A DNA stretch of 64,000 bases from Bacteroidetes bacterium 43-16 (GTDB lineage: Bacteria; Bacteroidota; Bacteroidia; Chitinophagales; Chitinophagaceae), in the NCBI GenBank assembly GCA_001897525.1, contig MKTB01000015.1, positions 248,001 to 312,000 on the forward strand. Direction: 5' to 3'. This document shows, piece after piece, positions 52,941 through 62,489 of this stretch. The position numbers and the translations under genes were made by a program. Below the pieces are notes generated by a model. That model worked only from the letters and a program-made list of their open reading frames with translations. It searched no databases and was not told where the DNA came from. Within the stretch, counting starts at the first letter, position 1; each line of letters begins with the position of its first letter.

Positions 52941-53906
52941 TTATTTCAGGTAGAAGTAATGTTGTATCCCGAAATTGACCTGGGGATAGATGCGTGCATA
53001 AGACATTTTTACGCCCTGGAATTGCATGGACAGGTCGATACGGGTATTGGAATTAAAAATAAACTGTATGCCCGGCACGATATCCAGGTAATAGCCTTTT
53101 CGTAAAGCCGGAGGGATCAGCACGGTCTCGACCAGGTACTCGGGCACTCCGGCAGGGGTTACCCAAACCCGGGTATCTCCATAGTATTTCCCCATCAACT
53201 CGCAATAGAGATTAATATTGGTCTGCTTATAACTGTTATAAGTCCTGGGCCATAGCAGATAGCCCATAGACAGGCTATAGTTTAAGGTATTGGGATATTT
53301 AACCCTGGTAGGGATATTGGGCATCCCCTCAATCACATCTACCTGCTCGCCTTTGAACTGACCGGGAAAGATGCCTCCTAAGGTAAGGGATACGGCAAAT
53401 TTATTTTTCAAATAGGTGCCTATATAACCAAAGCCGAAACCCCTGGTATCGTCCATCAGCCGGGGCTCGCCCTCATCGTGGGCCGAGTTGACGGCAGAGC
53501 CTTCTGCATACACGGCCATGCGCAAGTGCGTTTTTTCGTCATCGATGCTCAGGAAGCGGTATTTGGCATACATACTTACACCGTTAAACTCATAAGGCTT
53601 GAATACACCACGCTCCGGTGTATTATGGTAAGGATAATCTGAGGGTAATGTTTTCTTATGGTGGTTGGAACTTGCTGCGGTCAGGTAAACGGACAATCTT
53701 GGCGTAAGCCCGTACATTAGTCTTAAGGCATTGGTATTCCGGATAAAGCCTTTACCTTCACTGTAGGCCTCTCCCATTAAACGTACACCCAGCGTCTTTT
53801 TGGGAATATTACTGGCCGGCTCTGTATTGGGGAACAGTTCCTGAGCCTGCAATCTGAAACTGCAGAAAACCAAACTCAATAATATACCTGCTTTAGCTCC
53901 TTTCAT
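52941..53906 (-). CDS. Predicted outer-membrane beta-barrel protein
   Basis: A 321-residue protein with a signal peptide (SFRLQA before QELFP) and repeated amphipathic beta-strand patterns (TLGVRLMGEAY, LRLMYGLTPRLSVYLTAASS, FGFGYIGTYLKNKFAVSLTLGG), ending HYFYLK with an aromatic residue, as outer-membrane barrels do. His-containing segments (SSNHHKKTL, NSAHDEGEP) might bind metal. It is last in a co-directional group after an ABC-2 permease gene and an HMA-domain gene (71-bp gap), so a link to metal handling is suggested, not shown. Confidence 0.75.
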   Translation of the reverse strand: MKGAKAGILLSLVFCSFRLQAQELFPNTEPASNIPKKTLGVRLMGEAYSEGKGFIRNTNALRLMYGLTPRLSVYLTAASSNHHKKTLPSDYPYHNTPERGVFKPYEFNGVSMYAKYRFLSIDDEKTHLRMAVYAEGSAVNSAHDEGEPRLMDDTRGFGFGYIGTYLKNKFAVSLTLGGIFPGQFKGEQVDVIEGMPNIPTRVKYPNTLNYSLSMGYLLWPRTYNSYKQTNINLYCELMGKYYGDTRVWVTPAGVPEYLVETVLIPPALRKGYYLDIVPGIQFIFNSNTRIDLSMQFQGVKMSYARIYPQVNFGIQHYFYLK

Positions 53907-53977
53907 CTGGTTCCGGTACTTCGTTTATTGTAAATATTATTTAGGCTGTAGCCATTTTCTTTCCTCAGGCAGCACGT

Positions 53978-54490
53978 TTACTGTAACAGCAGGAATGGCA
54001 CTTCTTTGGTCGCATTTTTATCACAAGGTGCAGGAGCAGCTTGCCTGATATGGCTTTTATGCTTATCCAGCTCTGCTTTACTGATCAGGTCTTTTCCCAG
54101 CAACAATAATTCTGCACCTGAATGGGCAGACTGCGAATTGCCTGCATTATAATACATGATCTTATTGTACACAAAACAGGCACTTTCTTCATTAAGAGAT
54201 TGTGGCAACCTGGTTTTTATAGAACGCACATCGAAACCGGCATCCCGCACAGCACTGGCCAGCTTAGCGAAATCGATTGCTTTATTTTTTTTAAATACAA
54301 TATGTGCGGTGGGCTGTTGCAGGTCCATCTCTACTTTTGCAATAAAGTCCAGTCTCTTCAAGGCCATTTCCACACTGCGGCTGCACTGGGAGCAGGTAAG
54401 TCCGTTCACCGACACTTCTGCCTGTGTAAATTGCGCCTGTGCCTGTATACTGCATATAAACAGCAGGAAAGGAATCAAATATTTCAACAT
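53978..54490 (-). CDS. Exported protein with heavy-metal-associated (HMA) domain
   Basis: A 170-residue protein with a signal peptide (CSIQAQA before QFTQA). Residues about 22-95 form an HMA domain with the metal-binding motif GLTCSQCSRSVEMAL and the second half ALASAVRDAGFDVRSIK typical of copper-chaperone folds. After it comes a tail of about 75 residues with AHSGAELLLLGKDLISKAELDKHK and two additional Cys (SACFV, APCDK). It probably binds Cu(I) or a related ion in the periplasm. It lies between an ABC-2 permease and an outer-membrane protein gene on the same strand. Confidence 0.86.
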   Translation of the reverse strand: MLKYLIPFLLFICSIQAQAQFTQAEVSVNGLTCSQCSRSVEMALKRLDFIAKVEMDLQQPTAHIVFKKNKAIDFAKLASAVRDAGFDVRSIKTRLPQSLNEESACFVYNKIMYYNAGNSQSAHSGAELLLLGKDLISKAELDKHKSHIRQAAPAPCDKNATKEVPFLLLQ

Positions 54491-54554
54491 AAAATCAACA
54501 TCTGTCCTTACAAATTTACTAAAGAAATCCCAGACCGATCGTTAACATTCCTGA

Positions 54555-55820
54555 TCAGGTGGTTCTCTTTTTGGTGATGAACAGGCTCAGCATGGTGAGT
54601 AAGAAACCAAACAGCAAGAGTAAACCTATGGAGGACAAAGTAGATCCGAAACCAAGGCCGCGGACAAATAAATTATTGATGCCGTTAAAGCTCCAGTACA
54701 AAGGGGTAAGGTTTGCAATGCTGGTCATCATCCGGGGCAGGATCTCCAGGGGTACCCAGATGCCGCCTAATGCCGCTAATATGACTACAGAAACAGCCCC
54801 GATGGGCATGGCCTGGTTGGCTGTTTTAAAGGCGGTACCGATAAAGAAACCATAAGAAGTCGCTGCATAGGAAGTAGCGATAACCAATGGAAAGGAATGC
54901 CAGGGCTGAGTCCCCATGGCCAGCCTGGGCAGATCGAAAAGTGGTAATATGTAAATGCCGATCAGGATCAGGATATAGAACTGCAGGGTGCATACCATTA
55001 CATAGAACAGCATCATACCTAAGGTAGACTTTTGAAGTGCGCCGGGGATCAGGCGCAGGCGCGTGATGCTGCCTTCTTCTCTTTCGCGCAACATATTGCC
55101 TGCTATGGGCACCACGATCAGGAACATGGCAAAGATGGTCCAGGAAGGCACATTGTGCTGCACCGAGTTCAGCGGCATACTATGACCACCTGCATTCAGG
55201 TCTTGTGATTCTTTGAGTGATAAGGCATTGGTCATTTGCTGTACCAGTAAGGTATCCATCGTAGCACCTTCACCAGACATATTGCCCAGTCGCTGCATCA
55301 GGGTATTCATCTTTACCTGGGTGGTGTACTGACTCAGGGCAAACCTGAAGCCGTTCTTCAAAGCTGGTTTTAAGGCAGGGTCTATATATAACTCCACCTG
55401 TACGCTGTCTAATGCCGCATTTGCGGAGAAAACGGAAGGTATACCGGAGCCGGAGGAGACTGCATTGACTATTTTATTGGATACGTTTACCAGCGCTGCA
55501 CTTGCATTGGCCGGGATCACTACGGCGATCTTTATATCGCCCTTATTCACCAGTGCTGCAAGACCCGTAGTATCTGTGCCCAGCTCTTTTACTTTAAACT
55601 TGTCGCTTTTATCTATAGCAGCTGCTATTTCAGCCCCTGTCTTCCCTTTATCCAGGTTGGCTATTGCCACTTCAAATTCAATATCCTGCAAGTCTTTATA
55701 GGAACTGTCCTGTGTCACTGCCATCACAATAATGAGTATTCCGGGCATAATGAGCAACAGCAGAAATCCTACCGGATCCCGCAGCAACAATTTGAATTCT
55801 TTACTAATGGTAGCTAACAT
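54555..55820 (-). CDS. ABC-2 type permease, second copy without adjacent ATPase
   Basis: A 421-residue permease with one N-terminal helix (LLLLIMPGILIIVMA), a large periplasmic domain (about 40-245) and five C-terminal helices. GNMLREREEGSITRLRLIPGA is the typical cytoplasmic coupling segment of ABC-2 (NatB/YhhJ-like) permeases, and GGIWVPLEILPRMM is the equivalent of the family P-rich loop. The ATP-binding partner is absent from the window. The HMA-domain gene follows 64 bp downstream on the same strand; export of a metal complex is speculative. It is separated from the M16 genes by a terminator. Confidence 0.87.
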   Translation of the reverse strand: MLATISKEFKLLLRDPVGFLLLLIMPGILIIVMAVTQDSSYKDLQDIEFEVAIANLDKGKTGAEIAAAIDKSDKFKVKELGTDTTGLAALVNKGDIKIAVVIPANASAALVNVSNKIVNAVSSGSGIPSVFSANAALDSVQVELYIDPALKPALKNGFRFALSQYTTQVKMNTLMQRLGNMSGEGATMDTLLVQQMTNALSLKESQDLNAGGHSMPLNSVQHNVPSWTIFAMFLIVVPIAGNMLREREEGSITRLRLIPGALQKSTLGMMLFYVMVCTLQFYILILIGIYILPLFDLPRLAMGTQPWHSFPLVIATSYAATSYGFFIGTAFKTANQAMPIGAVSVVILAALGGIWVPLEILPRMMTSIANLTPLYWSFNGINNLFVRGLGFGSTLSSIGLLLLFGFLLTMLSLFITKKRTT

Positions 55821-55872
55821 CCGGCAAAAATAGAAAAGTAAAATTCAAAATCAGGAAAGTCCATATTAAAAT

Positions 55873-55902
55873 AAAAAAGGACAGGTATACACCTGCCCTT
55901 TT
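55873..55902 (-). terminator. Terminator of the M16 peptidase operon
   Basis: AAAAGGACAGGT (55875-55886) pairs with ACCTGCCCTTTT (55891-55902), with one mismatch; the minus-strand transcript ends in a run of T. It lies 28 bp past the stop of the larger M16 gene. Confidence 0.82.
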
Positions 55903-55929
55903 ATCTATATTCTGTAAAAAATAGAAAGC

Positions 55930-58065
55930 TTATTTAAATACGCTGTCTTTAATGGTTGCATTGGCTTCCATTTTCTGAACTTTTACTTCCTGGCTGCCCT
56001 GGGCACCCTGGATTTTCAACGTAAACGGAGCTTTATAGCCATTACCGTTTTTCACTGCTTTGTAGTTATCATAAACCACTGTAGAAGCTTCGCCTTTGGC
56101 ATTTGAGCTATTGTCTTTTACTTTCAGTCCGGTTGCTTTATCAAAGTAGCTGACAATTTTAGTGCCTTTATCGTTTGTTTTTTCGATCACATAGCACTCT
56201 TTACCATCTACTTTTTCAATGCCTTTAACTTTAGAAGTAAAGCCAAATTTCTCCGGGTGCAGATCAGCCTGTAAGTCGGCCTGCATCATTTGGTCTTCCA
56301 GCATTTCAGCAGGCACTTCCTGTGTTTGTCCCATCTGGCTTACAGATCCTTTAGCGCCATTCACCACCATTCTGAACACTTCTCCGGCCTGCGGATGATT
56401 CATAGACATAGAGTACTTGTCCGGGCTTACGATCTTCTGGCTTACAAACACTTCATTGCCCTGCATTTCCATAGAGGATTCTGCACTTAAGGATTTAAGG
56501 CCCTCAATGGCAGCTTTACCACCTATAGCGTCAAAATATTTATTCATTACAGTCTCTACAGTCACTTTTTCTACTGCAGGTGCATCGTAATTATAGTTAC
56601 CGGATTTACCAGCAGCCGTATTAGTTGCTTCTTCAACAGGCTGGGTTACGGGCGCTTCAATGGCATTACCGTAGTTATCGAAGTAATTGATCTTACCATC
56701 GGTGGCAAAACGCTTTAACTTAAGCGCTTCGTCTTTATCACCCACGACAATGATCCTTGATGCTTCGGGTTTTACATATTTCTTGGCAGTAGCCTGGATA
56801 TCATCAACGGTCACTTCATTTACTGCTTTCAGATAGTTTTTATAGTAATCTTTCGGCATTTTGTAGCGGTCGATATTGATGGCATAACGGGCAATCGTTT
56901 GCGGGCTTTCCAGTCCGATGGCGAAGGTACCGCTTACATAGCTTTTCATATCCTGAAGGGTCTGTGCATCTACTTTCTCATCGCGGATACGCTTCATCTC
57001 GCCCAGAATCTCGCTTACAGAAGAATCGGTAACGGCATTTCTTGCTTTTGCATAAGCCTGGAAGCTACCTACTTCTTTATCATTATCAAAAGAAGAGTAA
57101 GAGCCATAAGTCCAGCCATGTTTTTCACGAAGGTTCATGAACAAACGACCGGTACCGCTGCCACCCAGGATCTCGTTCAGCATTCTTACTTTCACCACAT
57201 CAGGTGTACCTGGTTTCAGGTCAATAGGGTAAGAAACGCCGATCACACTTTGTACGGCATTATCTCTTGGTACGAAATCTACCGTGGTCTTGGAAGGATA
57301 ATTAGCTTTAGGATAAGCTACTTTAGGCACCTCACCTTTTTCCCAATCTCCGAAATATTTAGTCACCAGTGTTTTTGCTTCCGCTAAAGTAATATCTCCC
57401 ACAACGGCCAGGTAAGCTACGTTAGGACGATAGTAAGTGCTGTAATACTCCTGGCAATCTGCCAGTGTAGCATTTTCAATCGTTTTTTCTGTAGTTAACT
57501 GGGCATAAGGGTGAGACTTACCATAGTTCAATACTTTGGTAACATTAGACAGCATCTCATCCGGATCTACTTTAGATTGCTCCAGGCCTGCTTTTCCTTG
57601 CTTTTTCAGTTTATCCAGTTCCTCTTGCTTGAAATCGGCATTCATAATGGCATCAGACATCAAAGTCAGTAAGCCGTTCTGGTGCTTCTTCATAGCGCTT
57701 CCGAAAAGTCCGCCGCCACTGGCAGCGATGGTAGCGCCTATTTTATCTTTTGCTTCGTCAAACTGTTGTTTGGTCTTTGTTTTGGTACCTGCGGTAACCA
57801 ATGAACCGATAAATTCATCCAGCCCTGCTTTCTCCTGGTCGATGGCCGGGTCAATATCAAACTGGAAAGAATAAGAAACAACGGGTATTTTATGATTTTC
57901 TACCACAAATACTTTTAAGCCATTAGGCAAGGTAAAGCTTTGGGCATCTTTTAATTTTATTTCCGGAGCAGGGCCTGCTTTAGGACGTACACTTCTATCC
58001 AAAGTTTGTGCAAAGCTTGCAGTAAACAAGGCCAATGCTGCTATCGATAATGTGATCTTTTTCAT
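55930..58065 (-). CDS. M16-family protein without zinc motif, with LolA-like C-terminal domain
   Basis: A 711-residue exported protein (signal peptide ending TASFA before QTLDR). Residues about 35-460 are an M16 peptidase double unit. The zinc motif HxxEH is not kept: the matching place reads GLDEFIGSLVTAG, so this subunit cannot bind zinc there. The Arg/Tyr substrate-positioning region (GGSGTGRLFMNLREKHGWTYG) is intact. This fits the inactive partner of a heterodimer with the next gene. Residues about 500-711 are an added domain like outer-membrane lipoprotein-sorting (LolA/DUF4292) folds: YFDAIGGKAAIEGLKSLSAE and YFDKATGLKVKDN. It is second in an operon with the active M16 gene (84-bp gap). 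Confidence 0.88.
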   Translation of the reverse strand: MKKITLSIAALALFTASFAQTLDRSVRPKAGPAPEIKLKDAQSFTLPNGLKVFVVENHKIPVVSYSFQFDIDPAIDQEKAGLDEFIGSLVTAGTKTKTKQQFDEAKDKIGATIAASGGGLFGSAMKKHQNGLLTLMSDAIMNADFKQEELDKLKKQGKAGLEQSKVDPDEMLSNVTKVLNYGKSHPYAQLTTEKTIENATLADCQEYYSTYYRPNVAYLAVVGDITLAEAKTLVTKYFGDWEKGEVPKVAYPKANYPSKTTVDFVPRDNAVQSVIGVSYPIDLKPGTPDVVKVRMLNEILGGSGTGRLFMNLREKHGWTYGSYSSFDNDKEVGSFQAYAKARNAVTDSSVSEILGEMKRIRDEKVDAQTLQDMKSYVSGTFAIGLESPQTIARYAINIDRYKMPKDYYKNYLKAVNEVTVDDIQATAKKYVKPEASRIIVVGDKDEALKLKRFATDGKINYFDNYGNAIEAPVTQPVEEATNTAAGKSGNYNYDAPAVEKVTVETVMNKYFDAIGGKAAIEGLKSLSAESSMEMQGNEVFVSQKIVSPDKYSMSMNHPQAGEVFRMVVNGAKGSVSQMGQTQEVPAEMLEDQMMQADLQADLHPEKFGFTSKVKGIEKVDGKECYVIEKTNDKGTKIVSYFDKATGLKVKDNSSNAKGEASTVVYDNYKAVKNGNGYKAPFTLKIQGAQGSQEVKVQKMEANATIKDSVFK

Positions 58066-58149
58066 TTTTTATATTTTGAATTCCGCGGCATAAAGCGGAA
58101 GGATCGTTAAAAATATTAGACTTCTAAATTAAGATGGTTTAGTGATTGA

Positions 58150-59481
58150 TTATTTTTTTTCCATTGATTTTGGAAGATAATAAACAACCAGGCGGTTATC
58201 TTTATTAAAATATTTGTTGGCAACCCTTGTAATATCTGCAGGTGTTACCTTTTGATATTTTGCCAGTTCAGAATTCACTAAATTAGTATTTCTGAAATAG
58301 GTGTAGGAAGTAGCCAGGTTTTCTGCAACACCGGCGATTTTAGCATTTTGCTGTACAAAGTCAGTTTCAACCTGGGTTTGTACTCTTTCAAATTCTTCTT
58401 TGGATACCGGATTTTTCTGGATCTTTTCAATTTCCGCATCTACATCTTTCAAGGCATCTTTGTAATCTACGCCCTGGTTAGGGATACAGAACATTACAGA
58501 CAAGCCAGGATCGGCTTCCAATGGGTAAGCAAAAGACATTACAGCAAGTGCTTTCTGGCTTTTATCTACCAATTGTGTCTGCAACCTGGAGCTGGAGCTT
58601 CCGGCCAGGATCTTGTTCAATATTTCCATCGCATAAGCATCATCAGAACCTAATTTAGGAGAATGGTATCCTAAGATCACAGCAGGCAATGGTGCATTAG
58701 CATAGTGGTATACTTCTTTTTGTTTTCCGAATGCAGGCTCTACCACGTCTGGTCTTGGAATAGTTTGTGTTCCCTTAGGAATACCTCCGTAATATTTCTC
58801 GATCCATTTTTTAGTTTGATCCAGTTTGATATCACCGGCTACTACCAATACCGCATTGTTCGGCACATAGAACAATTTATAGAAATCCATAAATTCGCTG
58901 TACTTGGCTTCATCTATGTATTGTGCAGAACCGATCGGCATCCAGTTGTAAGGGTGCTTGCTGTAGGCATTTTTAAAGACAACTTCCATCAGGTCTCCGT
59001 AAGGACGGTTGTCATAGCTTTGTTTCTTTTCTTCTTTTACTACCTTACGTTGCGTTTCGATACCGGTACTGTCTACTTTGGCATGTAACATACGTTCTGC
59101 TTCCATCCACAAAGCCAGTTCTTCCTGGTTGGAAGGTAAGGTCTGGAAATAATAGGTACGGTCATGAGATGTATTTGCATTTAACACACCGCCATTGGCC
59201 TGGATCATTTTAAAGTATTCTCCACGACCGATATTGTCTGTTCCTTCAAACATCAGGTGTTCGAAAAAGTGAGCAAAACCGGTACGTTTCGGATCTTCGT
59301 TCTTGGATCCTACATGATACATTACCGCTACGTTTACGATTGGTGTCGAATGGTCTTCGTGAAGGATCACGTGTAAACCATTTGGCAGATCATATTCTGT
59401 AAACTTGATATTCTGTCCTTGAGCAAAGCCGCCCAATACAGCTGTTGTCAAAAACGACAAGCTTAAAATGATACGCTTCAT
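58150..59481 (-). CDS. M16-family zinc peptidase, active subunit
   Basis: A 443-residue exported metallopeptidase with a signal peptide (VLGGFA before QGQ). The zinc motif HxxEH is intact in KRTGFAHFFEHLMFEGTDN (about 70-88), and the third ligand Glu should lie about 75 residues downstream (EEKKQSYDN region or near KNAYSKHPY). The C-terminal half (LAGSSSSRLQTQLVDKSQ) has the family fold but little of the Arg/Tyr motif. It probably degrades peptides in the periplasm with the partner coded downstream. The gene is upstream of the inactive partner in a two-gene operon. Confidence 0.92.
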   Translation of the reverse strand: MKRIILSLSFLTTAVLGGFAQGQNIKFTEYDLPNGLHVILHEDHSTPIVNVAVMYHVGSKNEDPKRTGFAHFFEHLMFEGTDNIGRGEYFKMIQANGGVLNANTSHDRTYYFQTLPSNQEELALWMEAERMLHAKVDSTGIETQRKVVKEEKKQSYDNRPYGDLMEVVFKNAYSKHPYNWMPIGSAQYIDEAKYSEFMDFYKLFYVPNNAVLVVAGDIKLDQTKKWIEKYYGGIPKGTQTIPRPDVVEPAFGKQKEVYHYANAPLPAVILGYHSPKLGSDDAYAMEILNKILAGSSSSRLQTQLVDKSQKALAVMSFAYPLEADPGLSVMFCIPNQGVDYKDALKDVDAEIEKIQKNPVSKEEFERVQTQVETDFVQQNAKIAGVAENLATSYTYFRNTNLVNSELAKYQKVTPADITRVANKYFNKDNRLVVYYLPKSMEKK

Positions 59482-59710
59482 ATCCCTTTATTGTTTTTAT
59501 TGATGAATTTTCTTGCGCAAAGATATTTTTTAAAATCATGATTTCAATCCCCCAAAAAGGGGGAATTTTTCCCCCTTTCCAGACTTGGCACAATATTATT
59601 ATGAGCATCGGGCAAACAATTAGCTGCTTACAAATTGAAATTTATCACATAATATTTTGAGGATAAGTTAGGGATGCGCATAAGGACAGATTGCTTAATT
59701 TTATAATCAG

Positions 59711-60775
59711 ATGCAGGACGATCAGCAATATATTAAAGGCAGGGGCGCACAGTTCAACCCGGGAAACAGGTTTGCCGCGAAGCATTATACGCAGGAGGAG
59801 GGGATCGACCTCTGGGAGCAGACGGATAAAATAGAGACACAGATTTTCCTGGATAAGAGTAAAACCATCATCAATAAAGTGGTGTCTGCGGATGTACCGC
59901 TGGAGTTGTCGGCCAATCCCTACCAGGGATGTGAACATGGCTGTATCTATTGCTATGCCCGCAACACGCATGAATACTGGGGCTATAGTGCCGGACTGGA
60001 TTTTGAAACTAAAATAATCGCCAAGACGAATGCCCCGGAGTTGCTGAGGAAAACTTTTGAGAAAAAAGGCTACCAGGCTAAGGTGCTTTCTTTTTCGATG
60101 AATACGGATTGCTATCAACCGGTAGAACGCAAGCTCAAAATAACCCGGCAACTGCTGGAGATCTGCCTGGAATACAAACACCCGGTGAATATCTTAACCA
60201 AGAATGCATTGGTTTTAAGAGATATCGATATCCTCACGGAAATGCACAAGTACCGTCTAGTACACGTGAGCACTTCGATCACAGCTGCTGATGATAGCTT
60301 AAGGAAGGTACTGGAGCCCCGGACAAGTACTATTGCTACAAGGCTGAAAATTGTAGCGGCCTGTGCGGCTGCCGGCATTCCCACCGGGATCATGTTTGCC
60401 CCTATTATCCCCGGGCTGAATGATGCAGATATGTTTGAGGTACTGCAGCGGGCCAGGGAAGCAGGAGCTTTCTGGGCAGGCTATACCATCGTGCGGCTGA
60501 ATGGGGCTATTGAAGCTATTTTCCGGGATTGGCTGGAGAAAAACTTCCCCGACAAAACGGAAAAAGTATGGCATATGATCCAGGATTGTCATGGTGGTAA
60601 GGTAAGTGATTCCCGTACCGGTATCCGCATGCGTGGTGAGGGTAAGATCGCGGAGATGATCCGCTCACAGTTTAAACTGTATTGCCATAAACTGGGTTTA
60701 AATAAAGAAAGCCATCCACATAACCTGGATGACTTTAAAGTACCGTTTAAGGGTGGCCAGATGAGCCTGTTTTAG
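59711..60775 (+). CDS. Radical SAM protein of the PA0069/SplB-like family
   Basis: A 354-residue cytoplasmic protein. The 4Fe-4S/SAM motif C-x3-C-x2-C is in NPYQGCEHGCIYCYARNTHEYWG (about 73-95), and the SplB-like context VLSFSMNTDCYQPVERKLKITR and HPVNILTKNALVLRDIDIL follows. The N-terminus IKGRGAQFNPGNRF is typical of this group. Members are related to spore photoproduct lyase but lie in non-sporulating bacteria, and their role is not established. It starts a plus-strand single gene that converges on the GtrII-like gene. Confidence 0.9.
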   Translation: MQDDQQYIKGRGAQFNPGNRFAAKHYTQEEGIDLWEQTDKIETQIFLDKSKTIINKVVSADVPLELSANPYQGCEHGCIYCYARNTHEYWGYSAGLDFETKIIAKTNAPELLRKTFEKKGYQAKVLSFSMNTDCYQPVERKLKITRQLLEICLEYKHPVNILTKNALVLRDIDILTEMHKYRLVHVSTSITAADDSLRKVLEPRTSTIATRLKIVAACAAAGIPTGIMFAPIIPGLNDADMFEVLQRAREAGAFWAGYTIVRLNGAIEAIFRDWLEKNFPDKTEKVWHMIQDCHGGKVSDSRTGIRMRGEGKIAEMIRSQFKLYCHKLGLNKESHPHNLDDFKVPFKGGQMSLF

Positions 60776-60820
60776 ACCATTGAATTTGAAATCATTGTTT
60801 CCTGGTTAATCTTAAATTCA

Positions 60821-62308
60821 TCAGTTCAAATATTTCAATCTCAATCTATAGATTCCTTTTCCATTTGATAGAATATCATAACTACTCTTTGAAAGCAGTA
60901 TTGCAAACTCACTTTCTTCAGTTTTTTCCTGGCTGTTCTTTGTACTATGATGCTGATTTAAAAATAATCTAATATAGTTCTCAAAGCTATAATCCATATC
61001 GTTCATAAGGTTTTTCACCATACCTATATGATGAACTGCCCTTAAGCCCTCCAAATTGCTCCCTGTATTAAATGCCTGCGCATTATAACTTTCGCTACGA
61101 TCATTTACAATCTCCACATTATTATAGGGTTGATCCTTAACAATGTCCTGGAAATCATAGAGCATTTGATTAGTGATCATCTTTTTCCGCTCATTCTGAG
61201 TCTTCAGCGCATTCCCAATACCATTATCAAAGTTCAGGAAATACATAAATATTACCGTGTAGAGGACAGTAGTAAAAATTGATTTCTGTTTTGACGCTAA
61301 GATTGCCACAATAGCAATAAAGAAACTTACCAACAAAAAATACCTCGCATTGTTTGGGAAATTATTCAATAGCAAATTAATACTTCCGGTACATATAAAA
61401 GACACACAAATGCTGGCTAAGCCAATGATAACAGTAAGTAATTTATTTTGTTTAGAGTGTTGCACAAAAGTCACCAGGAACAATAGCATTAATACAACAA
61501 CAATAGCAAAGCTTCCTGTTCCAAGCAGTTCTTTTAATTGAAGTGACAAGGATTTTATATTACTAAGCACACCGGGCAATATGGTTGCAACAGATAATTG
61601 CCCTCCCACATGGCTAAAATCAATCAAAGGCACAATTACAATTCTATAACACACAACTCCGATAATAAAAAATCCGCTGCCCCATAATAGTGTCTTTATA
61701 TCACAGTCTCTTTTACTACTCCAGCGGTCAATAGCAAACATGATGCCCAGTATAAAATAGCCTGCTAATGCAGTCTGGTAGGTTGAAAGTACCAATAAGG
61801 AACTTAACAATGAAAGAATAATAAATGTTCTTTTATGTTCAAAAAACAAAAATGGCAACACACAGAAAAAAAGAGCCATAGCCATAAACGGAGCATCTAC
61901 TTTATATACCATATTGGCATAATAAAGAGGAAATATGCCAATAAATGAAGCGGCAATTATTTGTTTGTACCCGGCTTTTATTTTAAATATGGCCAGAAGA
62001 GCGAGCGAAGTCAGTGCGAGAATGAGCATTGAATACAACTGGTATAAGGGCGAACTATCTAAAATAGTCCGGGAAAAGTTCCAAAGAACGATCACCAGTT
62101 CATCAAAAATACGCCCCAAACCACCTAATGTAATTTTACCTGTAAACCTTCTGACATTATCATCCGCAAAATAAACATCTGCTATCAGTAATGAACTGTA
62201 GGCAAATAAATTTATAATAAATAATACGACAAAGGTTTTAAACTTAAAATATGAAGACAATTGTTCTCTTGTTTCATTTATCGTCTTACTAAAATAAGAT
62301 AGTTGCAT
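60821..62308 (-). CDS. GtrII-like membrane glycosyltransferase, second copy
   Basis: A 495-residue integral membrane protein with 10-12 helices, a paralogue of the protein coded at 37722-39206. Shared blocks are YSSLLIADVYFADDNVRRFTG (two pieces), VLWNFSRTILDSSPLYQLYSML and YKVDAPFMAMAL, including the Asp pair after helix 1. It should move a sugar from a polyprenyl-phosphate carrier to a surface glycan outside the inner membrane. This copy is next to a GtrB-type glycosyltransferase gene, which makes the polyprenyl-phosphate sugar, a classic pairing. It is more A/T-rich than the 37-kb copy. Confidence 0.85.
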   Translation of the reverse strand: MQLSYFSKTINETREQLSSYFKFKTFVVLFIINLFAYSSLLIADVYFADDNVRRFTGKITLGGLGRIFDELVIVLWNFSRTILDSSPLYQLYSMLILALTSLALLAIFKIKAGYKQIIAASFIGIFPLYYANMVYKVDAPFMAMALFFCVLPFLFFEHKRTFIILSLLSSLLVLSTYQTALAGYFILGIMFAIDRWSSKRDCDIKTLLWGSGFFIIGVVCYRIVIVPLIDFSHVGGQLSVATILPGVLSNIKSLSLQLKELLGTGSFAIVVVLMLLFLVTFVQHSKQNKLLTVIIGLASICVSFICTGSINLLLNNFPNNARYFLLVSFFIAIVAILASKQKSIFTTVLYTVIFMYFLNFDNGIGNALKTQNERKKMITNQMLYDFQDIVKDQPYNNVEIVNDRSESYNAQAFNTGSNLEGLRAVHHIGMVKNLMNDMDYSFENYIRLFLNQHHSTKNSQEKTEESEFAILLSKSSYDILSNGKGIYRLRLKYLN

Positions 62309-62489
62309 ATAATTTTTTATTGTTAAGGCTGAATAAAAGTTTAGATCTGGCAGTAATTGCTCTGCTACCCTTTCAATGGTACAGGCAGGCTTTTAACCAG
62401 GAAATATTAAGGACATAATGGCTATCCTTATATCGGATTGAATGTACTATGATCGCAGATCAGGAGCGCTTTGTATTTTTTAGCAAAGG

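Noticed and set aside
60775-60821. A terminator between the radical SAM gene and the convergent GtrII-like gene
   Set aside because: No inverted repeat is visible in the 45-bp gap.
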